From assembly GCA_021323495.1 (NCBI GenBank), contig JAJQJO010000020.1, positions 1-18,547 on the forward strand: 18,547 bases of DNA. Direction: 5' to 3'. Made by a program: the position numbers and the translations under genes. Positions 7,740 to 15,204 of this stretch are shown here, piece by piece (position 1 is the stretch's first letter; each line of letters opens with the position of its first letter). Source of the stretch: Cellvibrio sp. GTDB taxonomy: Bacteria > Pseudomonadota > Gammaproteobacteria > Pseudomonadales > Cellvibrionaceae. A model generated the notes under the pieces. It searched no databases and was not told the origin of the DNA. It saw only the letters and a program-made list of their open reading frames with translations.

Positions 7740-8414
7740 ATGACCAACTTATTGATGCAAGGTGTAGGTATGACCTCGCTACGCACCCGTGAGCGTCTTA
7801 TCCAGCGTTTGCGTGATCAGGGAGTAACTAACATGCGCGTATTGGATGTATTACTCAATACTCCGCGGCATATTTTTCTCGACGAAGCCCTTGCACACCG
7901 CGCTTATGAAGACACCGCGCTTCCCATCGGTCATGGTCAGACGATTTCCCAACCTTATATTGTGGCGCGTATGACTGAAATCTTATTGGGGGCTGCGGGA
8001 GGCAAGCTAAACAAGGTTTTGGAAGTAGGTACTGGTTCTGGCTATCAGACAAGTGTCCTGGCGCAATTGGTTCCAAATGTCTACAGCGTGGAGCGTATTA
8101 AACCTTTGCAAGATAAGGCCAGAGATCGTTTGCGGCAGCTAGGTCTGCGCAATGTGCAGTTGCGTCACGCTGATGGTGGTTTTGGTTGGCCAGAGGCCGG
8201 TCCTTATGACGCTATCCTCAGTACCGCTGCTCCCCAGGCAGTCCCGGATGAATTGTTGAAGCAACTCGCACCTGGTGGTGTACTGGTTATCCCGATTGGG
8301 GGTAGGGACCAGCAATTACACCTGATTCTGCGCGATGGTGAAACTGACAACTACATCACCCAAATATTAGAACCGGTAAAATTTGTTCCTTTCCTTTCAG
8401 GTACTTCGCGCTAA
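7740..8414 (+). CDS. pcm: Protein-L-isoaspartate O-methyltransferase
   Basis: 224 residues from this start; E. coli Pcm has 208. It methylates isoaspartyl residues with S-adenosylmethionine and so starts repair of aged proteins, mostly in stationary phase. The active-site region 'HGQTISQPYIVARMTE' contains Ser70, the counterpart of E. coli Ser60. SAM motif I is 'VLEVGTGSGYQ' (about 93-103), and 'YDAILSTAAPQAVP' is the later core strand. The ATG at 7740 follows a strong GAGAGGAA site. A second ATG at 7770 also has an AAGG site 8 bases upstream and is closer to the usual family start, so the first ten residues are uncertain. Pcm-nlpD-rpoS is the classic stationary-phase arrangement. Confidence 0.96.
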   Translation: MTNLLMQGVGMTSLRTRERLIQRLRDQGVTNMRVLDVLLNTPRHIFLDEALAHRAYEDTALPIGHGQTISQPYIVARMTEILLGAAGGKLNKVLEVGTGSGYQTSVLAQLVPNVYSVERIKPLQDKARDRLRQLGLRNVQLRHADGGFGWPEAGPYDAILSTAAPQAVPDELLKQLAPGGVLVIPIGGRDQQLHLILRDGETDNYITQILEPVKFVPFLSGTSR

Positions 8415-8586
8415 TATTTAATCTCAAGTCTGCGATCGGGGTCGTTCAAACAAATTTGACATTAGAAGTGCACCAGGAATGGTTGGGAAGTGTGCGAATC
8501 TACCCATTTCAACTATGGTTTAGTCGTATGAAACCCCCTTTTTGTGCACGTTTTTATAAATATATTAGATAATTTTAAAATAAATT

Positions 8587-8614
8587 TTGAGTATTAAGTT
8601 CTAAATCTTATAAG
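8587..8614 (+). promoter_or_regulatory. Candidate sigma-70-type promoter for nlpD-rpoS
   Basis: TTGAGT (8587-8592) and TATAAG (8609-8614) are separated by 16 bp in an AT-rich part of the 237-bp pcm-nlpD gap. The -10 matches consensus at five of six positions and the -35 at four. The predicted transcript would begin about 30 bases before the nlpD ATG. The -10 lies inside the 10-bp palindrome TCTTATAAGA. This is sequence matching only. Confidence 0.4.
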
Positions 8615-8651
8615 AGTGATCAGAAAGCAACTATAGGTCTTGAGTGATTTC

Positions 8652-9485
8652 ATGCCGCGAGCGCGATTCAATTACCAGGTAAATCCCCTAAAACTGTTCA
8701 TAATATTGATCACCTGTTTTTTGTTTGTTGCCTGTGCCTCCCACTCTCCCGCACCTGTTATAGATAGATCCAAAAATTTCGCCAATCGTCCGAGGACACA
8801 TGTAGTCATTCCTGGAGATACATTATTTTCTATCGCTTGGCGCTATGGTTTGAAGTATGAAATTCTCGCAAAACATAATGGTATTTCTCCTCCTTATACA
8901 ATTCGTCCGTCACAGGTGATCCGTTTGGATGTGGTTGCCCCTGTAACGTCTTTAACAGCAAAGCAGCAAGCTGAAAAGCGCGTTATCACTGCTAAACCGG
9001 CTGTTCGTGGAAACAATCAGAAATCGACTCCAACCGGTAAAAACAATAGTGTTCGTCAAGAAAATAAAACAGTTGCCGCAAAAAGCAAGACTGATAAAAC
9101 CCAGGCATGGAGCGCACCACAATGGCGCTGGCCGGTAAAGGGGCCATTAATTTCATCATTTCAGGGCACTAATGCCTTAAATAAGGGTATTGATCTTGGC
9201 GGCAAATTGGGAGAGCCTGTGCTTGCAGCTGCTGGTGGACAGGTTGTTTATTCTGGAAGCGGGTTGCGAGGATACGGCAAATTACTGATCGTAAAGCATA
9301 ATGAAACCTTCCTTAGTGCCTATGCCCACAATGATAGGTTGCTAGTAAAAGAAGGTGATTTTGTTAAAGCTGGACAAAGAATTGCCGATATGGGTTCGAG
9401 TGGTACCGATAGAGTAAAGCTTCACTTTGAAATTCGTCGTGATGGTACACCGGTAGATCCTTTAAAGTTTCTGCCACGACGCTAA
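8652..9485 (+). CDS. nlpD: Murein hydrolase activator NlpD (LysM + degenerate LytM lipoprotein)
   Basis: 277 residues from the ATG at 8652; the frame opens at a TTG at 8640 with worse ribosome spacing. NlpD is an outer-membrane lipoprotein that activates the amidase AmiC at the division septum. The lipoprotein signal ends in 'LFVAC' (Cys about 28). A LysM peptidoglycan-binding domain follows (about 48-94, 'HVVIPGDTLFSIAWRYGL...'). Then comes a Lys/Thr/Gln-rich linker and a C-terminal M23/LytM domain (about 165-275). Zinc ligands are lost: 'NKGIDLGG' has Asn where His is needed, and 'KLHFEIR' has Lys for the first His of HxH. So it should be an activator, not an enzyme, as in E. coli. In E. 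coli the main rpoS promoter lies inside nlpD; I could not place one here. Confidence 0.93.
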   Translation: MPRARFNYQVNPLKLFIILITCFLFVACASHSPAPVIDRSKNFANRPRTHVVIPGDTLFSIAWRYGLKYEILAKHNGISPPYTIRPSQVIRLDVVAPVTSLTAKQQAEKRVITAKPAVRGNNQKSTPTGKNNSVRQENKTVAAKSKTDKTQAWSAPQWRWPVKGPLISSFQGTNALNKGIDLGGKLGEPVLAAAGGQVVYSGSGLRGYGKLLIVKHNETFLSAYAHNDRLLVKEGDFVKAGQRIADMGSSGTDRVKLHFEIRRDGTPVDPLKFLPRR

Positions 9486-9496
9486 AGTGTCACACT

Positions 9497-9594
9497 CATA
9501 AGTTAGAACGGGAACTTGTGGGTAATCTCCAAACATATGGCATCTATGTTTAGGGGTACAGCTTGAGCGAGCTGGATGACTTATAAAAGCCAGC
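9497..9594 (+). promoter_or_regulatory. Structured leader upstream of rpoS (candidate)
   Basis: The 143-nt nlpD-rpoS gap contains several short inverted repeats. CATAAGTT (9497-9504) pairs with AACTTGTG (9513-9520). AAACATA (9531-9537) pairs with TATGTTT (9545-9551). Two hairpins then exclude each other: CAGCT/AGCTG (9559-9563 with 9570-9574) and GCTGG/CCAGC (9571-9575 with 9590-9594). CAGCC (9591-9595) can also pair with GGCTG (9619-9623), which touches the ribosome site at 9615-9620. In enterobacteria the rpoS leader folds back on the start site and small RNAs open it. Whether that applies here is inference. Confidence 0.35.
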
Positions 9595-9628
9595 CGGTTA
9601 AATAAAAATTGATGAAGGGGCTGAAAAA

Positions 9629-10633
9629 ATGACTTTACAAAATACGGACTCAACCACATTTGATCGCGATGATGTTTTTATTGCTCCGGATGTAGAGTTG
9701 GATGAAGCAGAATTGATGTTGGCAGAAGAGGATGATGACTTACCCAAGCCTTCTGCATTAAATGCAAATGAACGTATTATTGATGACAAGTATAATAAAA
9801 CGCTTGATGCTACCCAGATTTATCTCAATGAAATCGGATTTTCCCCCCTCCTTAGTGCTGAAGAAGAAGTATTTTTTGCCCGCAAGGCATTAAAAGGTGA
9901 TGAAGCCGCACGTAAGCGCATGATTGAAAGTAACCTTCGCCTTGTTGTAAAAATCTCCCGTCGGTATGTAAATCGTGGCTTGGCTCTTCTCGATTTGATC
10001 GAAGAAGGTAATCTGGGTTTGATCCGTGCTGTTGAAAAGTTTGATCCTGAGCGTGGTTTCCGCTTCTCGACCTATGCTACCTGGTGGATTCGCCAAACCA
10101 TTGAACGTGCGATCATGAACCAGACTCGCACTATTCGTTTGCCCATCCACGTTGTGAAAGAATTAAACATCTATTTGCGTGCAGCACGTGAGTTGTCGCA
10201 AAAGTTGGATCATGAGCCCACTCCTGAGGAAATCGCTAATCTTCTGGAAAAACCGGTTGCAGATGTTGAGCATATGCTTAGTCTGAACGAACGTGTTACA
10301 TCAATTGATGCACCAATTGGCAATTCATCCGATCGCGCGATTGTAGATACGATTGCTGATACTCACGTATCCGATCCAGCTGCGCTTTTGCAAGATGCTG
10401 ATCTAACCACTAGTCTCGATCATTGGTTGGATGAGTTGACCGAAAAACAACGCGAAGTGCTTGCTCGTCGTTTTGGTCTGCGCGGATATGAAGTCAGCAC
10501 CCTTGAAGAAGTGGGTCTCGAAATTGGTTTGACTCGTGAGCGTGTACGTCAAATCCAGGTGGAAGCGTTGAAACGATTGCGCGACATTATGGAAAAACAG
10601 GGTCTGGATAGCGCGGCTCTGTTTAGCGTATAA
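9629..10633 (+). CDS. rpoS: RNA polymerase sigma factor RpoS (sigma-38)
   Basis: 334 residues; E. coli RpoS has 330. It directs RNA polymerase to stationary-phase and general-stress promoters. After an acidic N-terminus, region 1.2 starts near 'DATQIYLNEIG' (60-70). Region 2 contains 'LRLVVKISRRYVNRGL' and the core/-10 recognition motif 'RGFRFSTYATWWIRQTIERAI' split over 142-162. Region 3 starts 'IRLPIHVVKELN'; Lys177 corresponds to E. coli Lys173, used in RssB-guided proteolysis. Region 4 has 'EKQREVLARRFGL' and the -35 helix 'LTRERVRQIQVEALKRLR'. The nlpD linkage and acidic N-terminus favour RpoS over RpoD/RpoH. A strong AAGGGG ribosome site (9615-9620) precedes the ATG by eight bases. Confidence 0.97.
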   Translation: MTLQNTDSTTFDRDDVFIAPDVELDEAELMLAEEDDDLPKPSALNANERIIDDKYNKTLDATQIYLNEIGFSPLLSAEEEVFFARKALKGDEAARKRMIESNLRLVVKISRRYVNRGLALLDLIEEGNLGLIRAVEKFDPERGFRFSTYATWWIRQTIERAIMNQTRTIRLPIHVVKELNIYLRAARELSQKLDHEPTPEEIANLLEKPVADVEHMLSLNERVTSIDAPIGNSSDRAIVDTIADTHVSDPAALLQDADLTTSLDHWLDELTEKQREVLARRFGLRGYEVSTLEEVGLEIGLTRERVRQIQVEALKRLRDIMEKQGLDSAALFSV

Positions 10634-10662
10634 ATGATCTGATATAAATAGTGCTTTGTTCT

Positions 10663-10694
10663 AAAACCCCTGAGTCGAAACTCGGGGGTTTTTA
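10663..10694. terminator. Strong terminator between rpoS and the convergent alkA-type gene
   Basis: A 13-bp stem, AAAACCCCTGAGT (10663-10675) with ACTCGGGGGTTTT (10680-10692), contains one T-G pair and closes a CGAA tetraloop. A T run follows on the + strand. On the - strand the same hairpin is also followed by TTTT, so it can serve both convergent genes. It sits 29 bp after the rpoS stop and 8 bp beyond the alkA stop. Confidence 0.92.
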
Positions 10695-10702
10695 TTTGTA
10701 GG

Positions 10703-11635
10703 TTAAAACCCTTCAGTTGTTTGCATCGCCCATAAATGTGCAGCAACCAATGCGCGCCAAGGTGAAAATTCGGCGAGCCACAGCCTTGTAGCTTCCTCAT
10801 CGGGCTTTTCAATAGTGTTTAGTAGCCGCTGCAAACTGCGCCGCACAGCTACATCGCCGTGCAATGAACCATCAAGCCAGCCGAATCCGCGCAGTAGGGT
10901 GTAGCTAACGGTCCATGGACCTATACCGCGGACCTGGATCAATGCATCGTAAATATCCGAGGCCGCCAATTTATTTCCTTGCCAATAATCATGGAGCCAT
11001 TGATCGAGTGGTAAGCCTCCAGTATGGATATTTTTGCCTAACTCTATCACTGTGCGGGCTTTGGATTGCGAAAATCCCAGCGGGCGTAAATCGTCTTCTG
11101 TAAAAGCAACAATTTGTGTTGCACTGGGATAGCACCAGATTCCAGATGAATGTTGTATGCCTGCACGTTGGATTAATTTACGTCGCACAGAAACTGCTGC
11201 ACTCACGCTGATCTGTTGGCCAATTATTGCCCAGGTCAAGGCTTCAAATGTGGTCGCCGCTTGCGGGACACGCAAGCCAGCTTGACGGGCAATCAATAAA
11301 TTGAGTTGCGGATGAGCTTCAGCAATTTTTTCAAAATCATCTATTGTTTGGTTAAGGCCGAGCATATGTTGTGCGTGTTGTTGTAAATGGAGCTTACCTT
11401 TTTCTTCATTCAGCTTCTTTCGGCCTGAATCTATTTGAAGCTCTACCTCCACGCGTTTTTTTGCAAATGTAAATGTGATGCAAGCGGGCTTGTTTTGCCA
11501 AATGATTCCTTTTTGTAATCGGTTTTCGCTGGTGATTTCGGCGAGCATTTGTGCATCGCGCTGATGGAATGCTAAAAAATCGGAGATACGGAAATTACTC
11601 GGTAGTGAAATGCTGGCTTCAATTTTGGTCGGCAT
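10703..11635 (-). CDS. alkA: DNA-3-methyladenine glycosylase II (AlkA family)
   Basis: 310 residues. It removes alkylated bases such as 3-methyladenine from DNA and starts base excision repair. An N-terminal AlkA-like beta domain (about 1-115) precedes the helix-hairpin-helix/GPD fold, which begins near 'TTFEALTWAIIGQQISVSAA' split over 128-147. The hairpin reads 'LIQVRGIGPWTVSYTLLRG' (232-250). Asp261 in 'GSLHGDVAVRRSL' occupies the position of the E. coli catalytic Asp238. E. coli AlkA is 282 residues. The start lies 22 bp after the ada stop, so ada and this gene are probably one operon, the usual alkylation-repair pairing. There is no clear ribosome site before the ATG. The exact substrate range cannot be read from sequence. 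Confidence 0.9.
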   Translation of the reverse strand: MPTKIEASISLPSNFRISDFLAFHQRDAQMLAEITSENRLQKGIIWQNKPACITFTFAKKRVEVELQIDSGRKKLNEEKGKLHLQQHAQHMLGLNQTIDDFEKIAEAHPQLNLLIARQAGLRVPQAATTFEALTWAIIGQQISVSAAVSVRRKLIQRAGIQHSSGIWCYPSATQIVAFTEDDLRPLGFSQSKARTVIELGKNIHTGGLPLDQWLHDYWQGNKLAASDIYDALIQVRGIGPWTVSYTLLRGFGWLDGSLHGDVAVRRSLQRLLNTIEKPDEEATRLWLAEFSPWRALVAAHLWAMQTTEGF

Positions 11636-11657
11636 AGGGATGTATAGTCGGGATGAA

Positions 11658-12623
11658 TTATGGTTTGGCTAATTCTGCTTCACGTTGCAATAATTTTTGT
11701 TTGCGTTCTGCTCCCCAGCGGTAACCGGATATATTCCCATCGCTCCGTACCACTCGATGGCAGGGAATAATGACTGCAATTACATTTGCTGCGCAAGCTC
11801 CCGCTACGGCGCGTATTGCATTAGGTGATCCAATAGCTTCCGCTATTTCACTATAGCTGCGTGTCTCACCGGCGGGGATTTGCTGCAGCGCATGCCAAAC
11901 TCGCTGTTGAAACAAAGTGCCGCGGATGTCCAATGGCAATGTCAGGACGAGTTGTGGCTGCTCGATCAGATCAATGATTTGCGCCACTATTTTTTGTAAC
12001 CTGCAATCACCCGCGATAAGCGTTGCCTTGGGAAAACGTTGTTGTAGATCTTTGAATAAATGTTGGTTCTCGTCGCCCAGCAAAACAGCGCATATACCTT
12101 TTTCGCTTTGCGCTACGAGGATAGTACCGAGTGAACATGTATCCAGGGCAAAATAAATAGCCATTGCAGGTTGTCCCCTGAATTCAATCGAGGCAGGTCG
12201 GGATTCGTATTGGCGACGATGGGCTTTGGCATAAGCTTTAGGTGTTAAACCTGTTGCTGCTTTAAACAAACGCTGCAAATGATAACTACTAATCCCTGAA
12301 TAACCGGCAAGCTCGGCAAGGCTGGGTTCTTGTGTAGCGTTTTCAATAAAACGACATAAATTGATAATGCGCTCTGTTTGCAACGCGTCGCTGCGTAAGT
12401 GCTGCGGGTGGCAGCGTTTGCACGGGCGAAAGCCTGCGGCGTCTGCCTGGATATGATCATTAAAAAAACGCACATTGTCAGGATTAGGGCGACGCGAAGG
12501 GCAACCAGGCCGGCAATAAATGCTGGTGGAGATGACCGCATAGACAAACTGGCCGTCGGCGCTAGTGTTCCCCAGTAATAACCAGCGCGGATCTGCGAGC
12601 GTGTCAGTGATTTTTGTAGTCAT
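11658..12623 (-). CDS. ada: Ada-type methylated-DNA repair protein with a shortened AraC domain
   Basis: 321 residues; E. coli Ada has 354. Ada repairs methyl phosphotriesters through its N-domain and O6-methylguanine through its C-domain, and the methylated form activates ada/alkA transcription. The N-domain zinc site is intact: Cys37 and Cys41 in 'IYCRPGCPSRRP', Cys68 and Cys71 in 'FRPCKRCHP'. One AraC helix-turn-helix is visible ('LAELAGYSGISSYHLQRLF', 102-120). After 'KAYAKAHRRQYESRP' the sequence goes almost at once into the methyltransferase ('GQPAMAIYFALDTCSLG'). About 33 residues that normally form the second helix-turn-helix are therefore missing, with the frame kept. The C-domain active site 'IIPCHRVVRSDG' has Cys288. 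Repair should survive; transcription activation is doubtful. Confidence 0.92.
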   Translation of the reverse strand: MTTKITDTLADPRWLLLGNTSADGQFVYAVISTSIYCRPGCPSRRPNPDNVRFFNDHIQADAAGFRPCKRCHPQHLRSDALQTERIINLCRFIENATQEPSLAELAGYSGISSYHLQRLFKAATGLTPKAYAKAHRRQYESRPASIEFRGQPAMAIYFALDTCSLGTILVAQSEKGICAVLLGDENQHLFKDLQQRFPKATLIAGDCRLQKIVAQIIDLIEQPQLVLTLPLDIRGTLFQQRVWHALQQIPAGETRSYSEIAEAIGSPNAIRAVAGACAANVIAVIIPCHRVVRSDGNISGYRWGAERKQKLLQREAELAKP

Positions 12624-12659
12624 AGCAATGATTGGGTGATAGAGGTTGGGGTTACTCTA

Positions 12660-12687
12660 ACCATAAAGCGGGCCTCTTACATCCCAA
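12660..12687 (-). promoter_or_regulatory. Candidate promoter for ada-alkA
   Basis: On the - strand TTGGGA (12682-12687) and TATGGT (12660-12665) are 16 bp apart, each matching consensus at four of six positions. The start point would be about 30 bases before the ada ATG. I see no clear Ada box of the enterobacterial type in the 86-bp gap between the lnt stop and the ada start. The match is modest. Confidence 0.3.
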
Positions 12688-12709
12688 ATGTTGCTATCAC
12701 ATTCGAAAT

Positions 12710-14248
12710 TTATTGTGCTTGGCGGTTGAGTAATTGCGGCAGGCAGAGACATAACAATAGCAGTGTTGCGAGAATTACCAAGGGGCCGCTGCCATGTACC
12801 ATAAACGGTGTCCAATCTTTTACCGCATGGATCACACCGGTAAAGGTCTGTGCCTTGAATGAATCGCTGCGGCTGAGGATTTCGCCATGATTATCGATAA
12901 TGGCACTCGGGCCATTATTGGTACTGTAAATAAGATAGCGGCCGGTTTCGAGCGCGCGCATTTGTGCCATTTGCATAAATTGTTTCGATTGGATTGAGTC
13001 GAGAAACCAACCGAGGTTATTCACACTTAACAACACTTGTGTTTCTTTAGCAGATTGAGCAATTAAATCCGGATATACAATTTCATAGCAAATTGCCGGA
13101 GTAATACGCACACCCTTGGCAATTAGTCCATGTTGGTCTTGTGGCCCTAAATGAATAAAAGATGTGGGTAGATTAAAGAATTCAATCAATCCGCGTACTT
13201 GTTGTTCCAACGGGACATATTCACCAAAAGGTACCAATCGACGCTTGTGATAAAAGCCATAACCTTGACCGAGTCCGGCAACGGAGTTGTAATATTTTTG
13301 CTTGTCGCGATCTTTATAGATCACGCCAGTGAATAGCGCTGTGTCATGTTCAGCTGCTTTGGTATTCATCTCTTCCAAAAAAGGTAAGGCGTCGTGATAA
13401 GTAAGCGATGTTGGAATAGCAGCCTCCGGCCAAATCAACCAATCATTGGTCCATAGATCGGTACTGAGATCGCGTAATTGATCGAGTGCTGCAATGGTAG
13501 TGCCTTGGTTAAAGCTAAGTTTAATGCTCTGGTCAACGTTGGGTTGCACCATACCAATTTTTATTGGTGTTAGATCGGGTTCCGCCCAAGTAATACTTTT
13601 CAGCGTTGCACCGGCAATCCAAAATATTGCACAGCAGCCAGTTGCGATGATCAATTTTATTTTTTTTGTTTTTTCGCTTTTGAAGCACCAAACCCATTCC
13701 GCAATGATGCCGGTGCTCAATACCAGGATAAATCCAATACTAAAGACGCCACCAATTGGCGCCCAGCCAGCAAGCGGTGTTGTCAGGTGCGCGTAGCCCA
13801 AGAAGAGCCAGGGAAATCCGGTCAAAAACCAGGTGCGCATCCACTCGCCCAGCAGCCAGCACGCGGGCAGGGCAATAATTAAACCGAGGGGGTGGCGATT
13901 AAACCAGCGCCCGAAAATATAAAAAGGCACCACAAAAATAGCGGCCATAAAACAGGCGAAGATAAAAACAAGAATGCTGGCAAACATTGGTGATGCGCCA
14001 CCAAAGTTATGGATGCTCACGTAAATCCAGTGAATACCCGCCCCATAAAATCCGATTCCGAACGCAAAACTGCGCCAGAGAATTCTTTGAAGCGATTGCT
14101 CTTTTATCAAGAGTGCCAATGCAGTCATGCTGACAATAGTAATTGGCCAAATGTTGAAGGGCGCAAAACTGAAGGTGATCAAACTACCGCTGAGCAATGC
14201 AATCAACAGCGCTAATGATGGGTGGAGATTCAGGATTTTATCAGGCAT
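12710..14248 (-). CDS. lnt: Apolipoprotein N-acyltransferase
   Basis: 512 residues, the same length as E. coli Lnt. It adds the third acyl chain to the N-terminal Cys of lipoproteins, the last maturation step, at the periplasmic face of the inner membrane. Several hydrophobic segments fill about residues 10-215. A nitrilase-like domain follows, and its catalytic triad is visible: Glu275 in 'LIWPEAAIP', Lys335 in 'YHKRRLVPFGEYVP' and Cys387 in 'PAICYEIVYPD'. Other motifs are 'FTGFPW'-like 'LTGFPWLFLGY' and 'GRYLIYSTNNGPSAIID'. It is the last gene of the phoH-ybeY-corC-lnt order. A terminator hairpin sits 27-53 bp upstream of its ATG, and no clear ribosome site is visible. ada follows 86 bp beyond its stop. 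Confidence 0.96.
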   Translation of the reverse strand: MPDKILNLHPSLALLIALLSGSLITFSFAPFNIWPITIVSMTALALLIKEQSLQRILWRSFAFGIGFYGAGIHWIYVSIHNFGGASPMFASILVFIFACFMAAIFVVPFYIFGRWFNRHPLGLIIALPACWLLGEWMRTWFLTGFPWLFLGYAHLTTPLAGWAPIGGVFSIGFILVLSTGIIAEWVWCFKSEKTKKIKLIIATGCCAIFWIAGATLKSITWAEPDLTPIKIGMVQPNVDQSIKLSFNQGTTIAALDQLRDLSTDLWTNDWLIWPEAAIPTSLTYHDALPFLEEMNTKAAEHDTALFTGVIYKDRDKQKYYNSVAGLGQGYGFYHKRRLVPFGEYVPLEQQVRGLIEFFNLPTSFIHLGPQDQHGLIAKGVRITPAICYEIVYPDLIAQSAKETQVLLSVNNLGWFLDSIQSKQFMQMAQMRALETGRYLIYSTNNGPSAIIDNHGEILSRSDSFKAQTFTGVIHAVKDWTPFMVHGSGPLVILATLLLLCLCLPQLLNRQAQ

Positions 14249-14274
14249 GGATATGATCTGGTGGGTGTCCGGTT

Positions 14275-14301
14275 AAAAAAATCCCGCCGGTTGGCGGGAT
14301 T
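14275..14301 (-). terminator. Intrinsic terminator between corC and lnt
   Basis: AATCCCGCC (14280-14288) and GGCGGGATT (14293-14301) form a perfect 9-bp stem with a 4-base loop. On the - strand it is followed by an unbroken run of seven T (complement of 14275-14281). The T run ends 26 bp before the lnt ATG, too close for a separate lnt promoter after it. It may act as a partial terminator or attenuator. Confidence 0.85.
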
Positions 14302-14325
14302 GATATTGGGTACATGTGTAGCAGG

Positions 14326-15183
14326 TTAATCGTTTAGTATCGTCAGGCGTAGTAAATGAATTTGGCGATTATCGGCATAGAGAACACGGAATCGCATATT
14401 GTCCATTTGCATGACTTCATTGCGTTTGGGCAGGTGACCAAATTCTTGCATGAGTATGCCGCCGATGGTGTCAAAATCTTCATCGCTGAATTCTTTATTA
14501 AAGAAATCATTGAAATCTTCGATTGGAGTCAAAGCTTTAATAATGTAATCATTTTCACTGACGCGTTTGATAAAATCTGTTGCTTCTTCTTGCGCGTCGG
14601 TCTCGTCTTCAATTTCGCCGACAATTTCTTCCAGGATATCTTCAATTGTAAGCAAGCCGGTAATGCCACCATATTCGTCCATCACCAATGCCATATGGTA
14701 GCGGTTCTCCCGGAATTCGCGCAGCAATACGTTGACGCGTTTGCTTTCAGGAATGATGGTAGCAGGTCGCAAAATGGTTTCAAGATTGAAATTATCCGTA
14801 CCTTTTAGCGCAAGCGGCAACAAATCTTTCGCCAGTAGGATGCCTTTTACGTCGTCAATATTTTCACCAATAACAGGGAAGCGCGAGTGGCCTGATTCAA
14901 TCAGCTTTGGTAAGTATTCTTGCGGCGAGTCTTCAAGGCGGATAGCCACTATGTGCGAGCGTGGAACCATGATCTCGCGCGCTTGCAAAGATGACACGTC
15001 CAGTGCGCCTTCAATAATACTAAGGGCTTCCTGGTCCAATAATTGGTTGTCTGCTGCGTCCTTGATGATTTCCAGCAGTTCATCGCGGGATTTAGGTTCC
15101 GCACTGAACGCGTGGAGCAGTTTGTCCAGCCAGGATCGCTCGTGTTTTTCAGTAGTGGTGCTACTCGGATGGTCGTCCGACAT
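14326..15183 (-). CDS. corC: CBS-domain protein CorC/YbeX
   Basis: 285 residues from the ATG at 15183; E. coli CorC has 292. The frame opens five codons earlier at a TTG, but the Met-Ser-Asp-Asp start with GGGA about nine bases upstream fits the family. CorC was linked to CorA-dependent magnesium/cobalt efflux. YbeX has also been tied to ribosome homeostasis, so its role is not settled. After an N-terminal 'RSWLDKLLHAF' and 'LIDAADNQLLDQEALSIIEGAL'-type segment come two CBS domains (about 65-190), with 'REIMVPRSHIVAI', 'HSRFPVIG' and 'DEYGGITGLLTIEDILEEIVGEI' split over the end. A CorC/HlyC domain follows (about 205-280, 'DFDTIGGILMQEFGHLP'). ybeY lies 21 bp upstream. Confidence 0.94.
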   Translation of the reverse strand: MSDDHPSSTTTEKHERSWLDKLLHAFSAEPKSRDELLEIIKDAADNQLLDQEALSIIEGALDVSSLQAREIMVPRSHIVAIRLEDSPQEYLPKLIESGHSRFPVIGENIDDVKGILLAKDLLPLALKGTDNFNLETILRPATIIPESKRVNVLLREFRENRYHMALVMDEYGGITGLLTIEDILEEIVGEIEDETDAQEEATDFIKRVSENDYIIKALTPIEDFNDFFNKEFSDEDFDTIGGILMQEFGHLPKRNEVMQMDNMRFRVLYADNRQIHLLRLTILND

Positions 15184-15204
15184 GATGTAATTTCCCAAGG
15201 TCTT

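Noticed and set aside
8640..8651. TTG start for nlpD four codons upstream
   Set aside because: AGG lies only two bases before it, too close for a ribosome site. The ATG at 8652 gives a normal lipoprotein signal.
8652..9485. NlpD as an active zinc peptidase
   Set aside because: Zinc ligands are replaced (Asn in the first motif, Lys in the HxH motif), the usual state of NlpD/EnvC-type activators, so this is expected and not a novelty.
14356..14808. 150-codon + strand ORF opposite corC
   Set aside because: Antisense shadow of a well-conserved CBS-domain gene; no ribosome site or recognisable domain.
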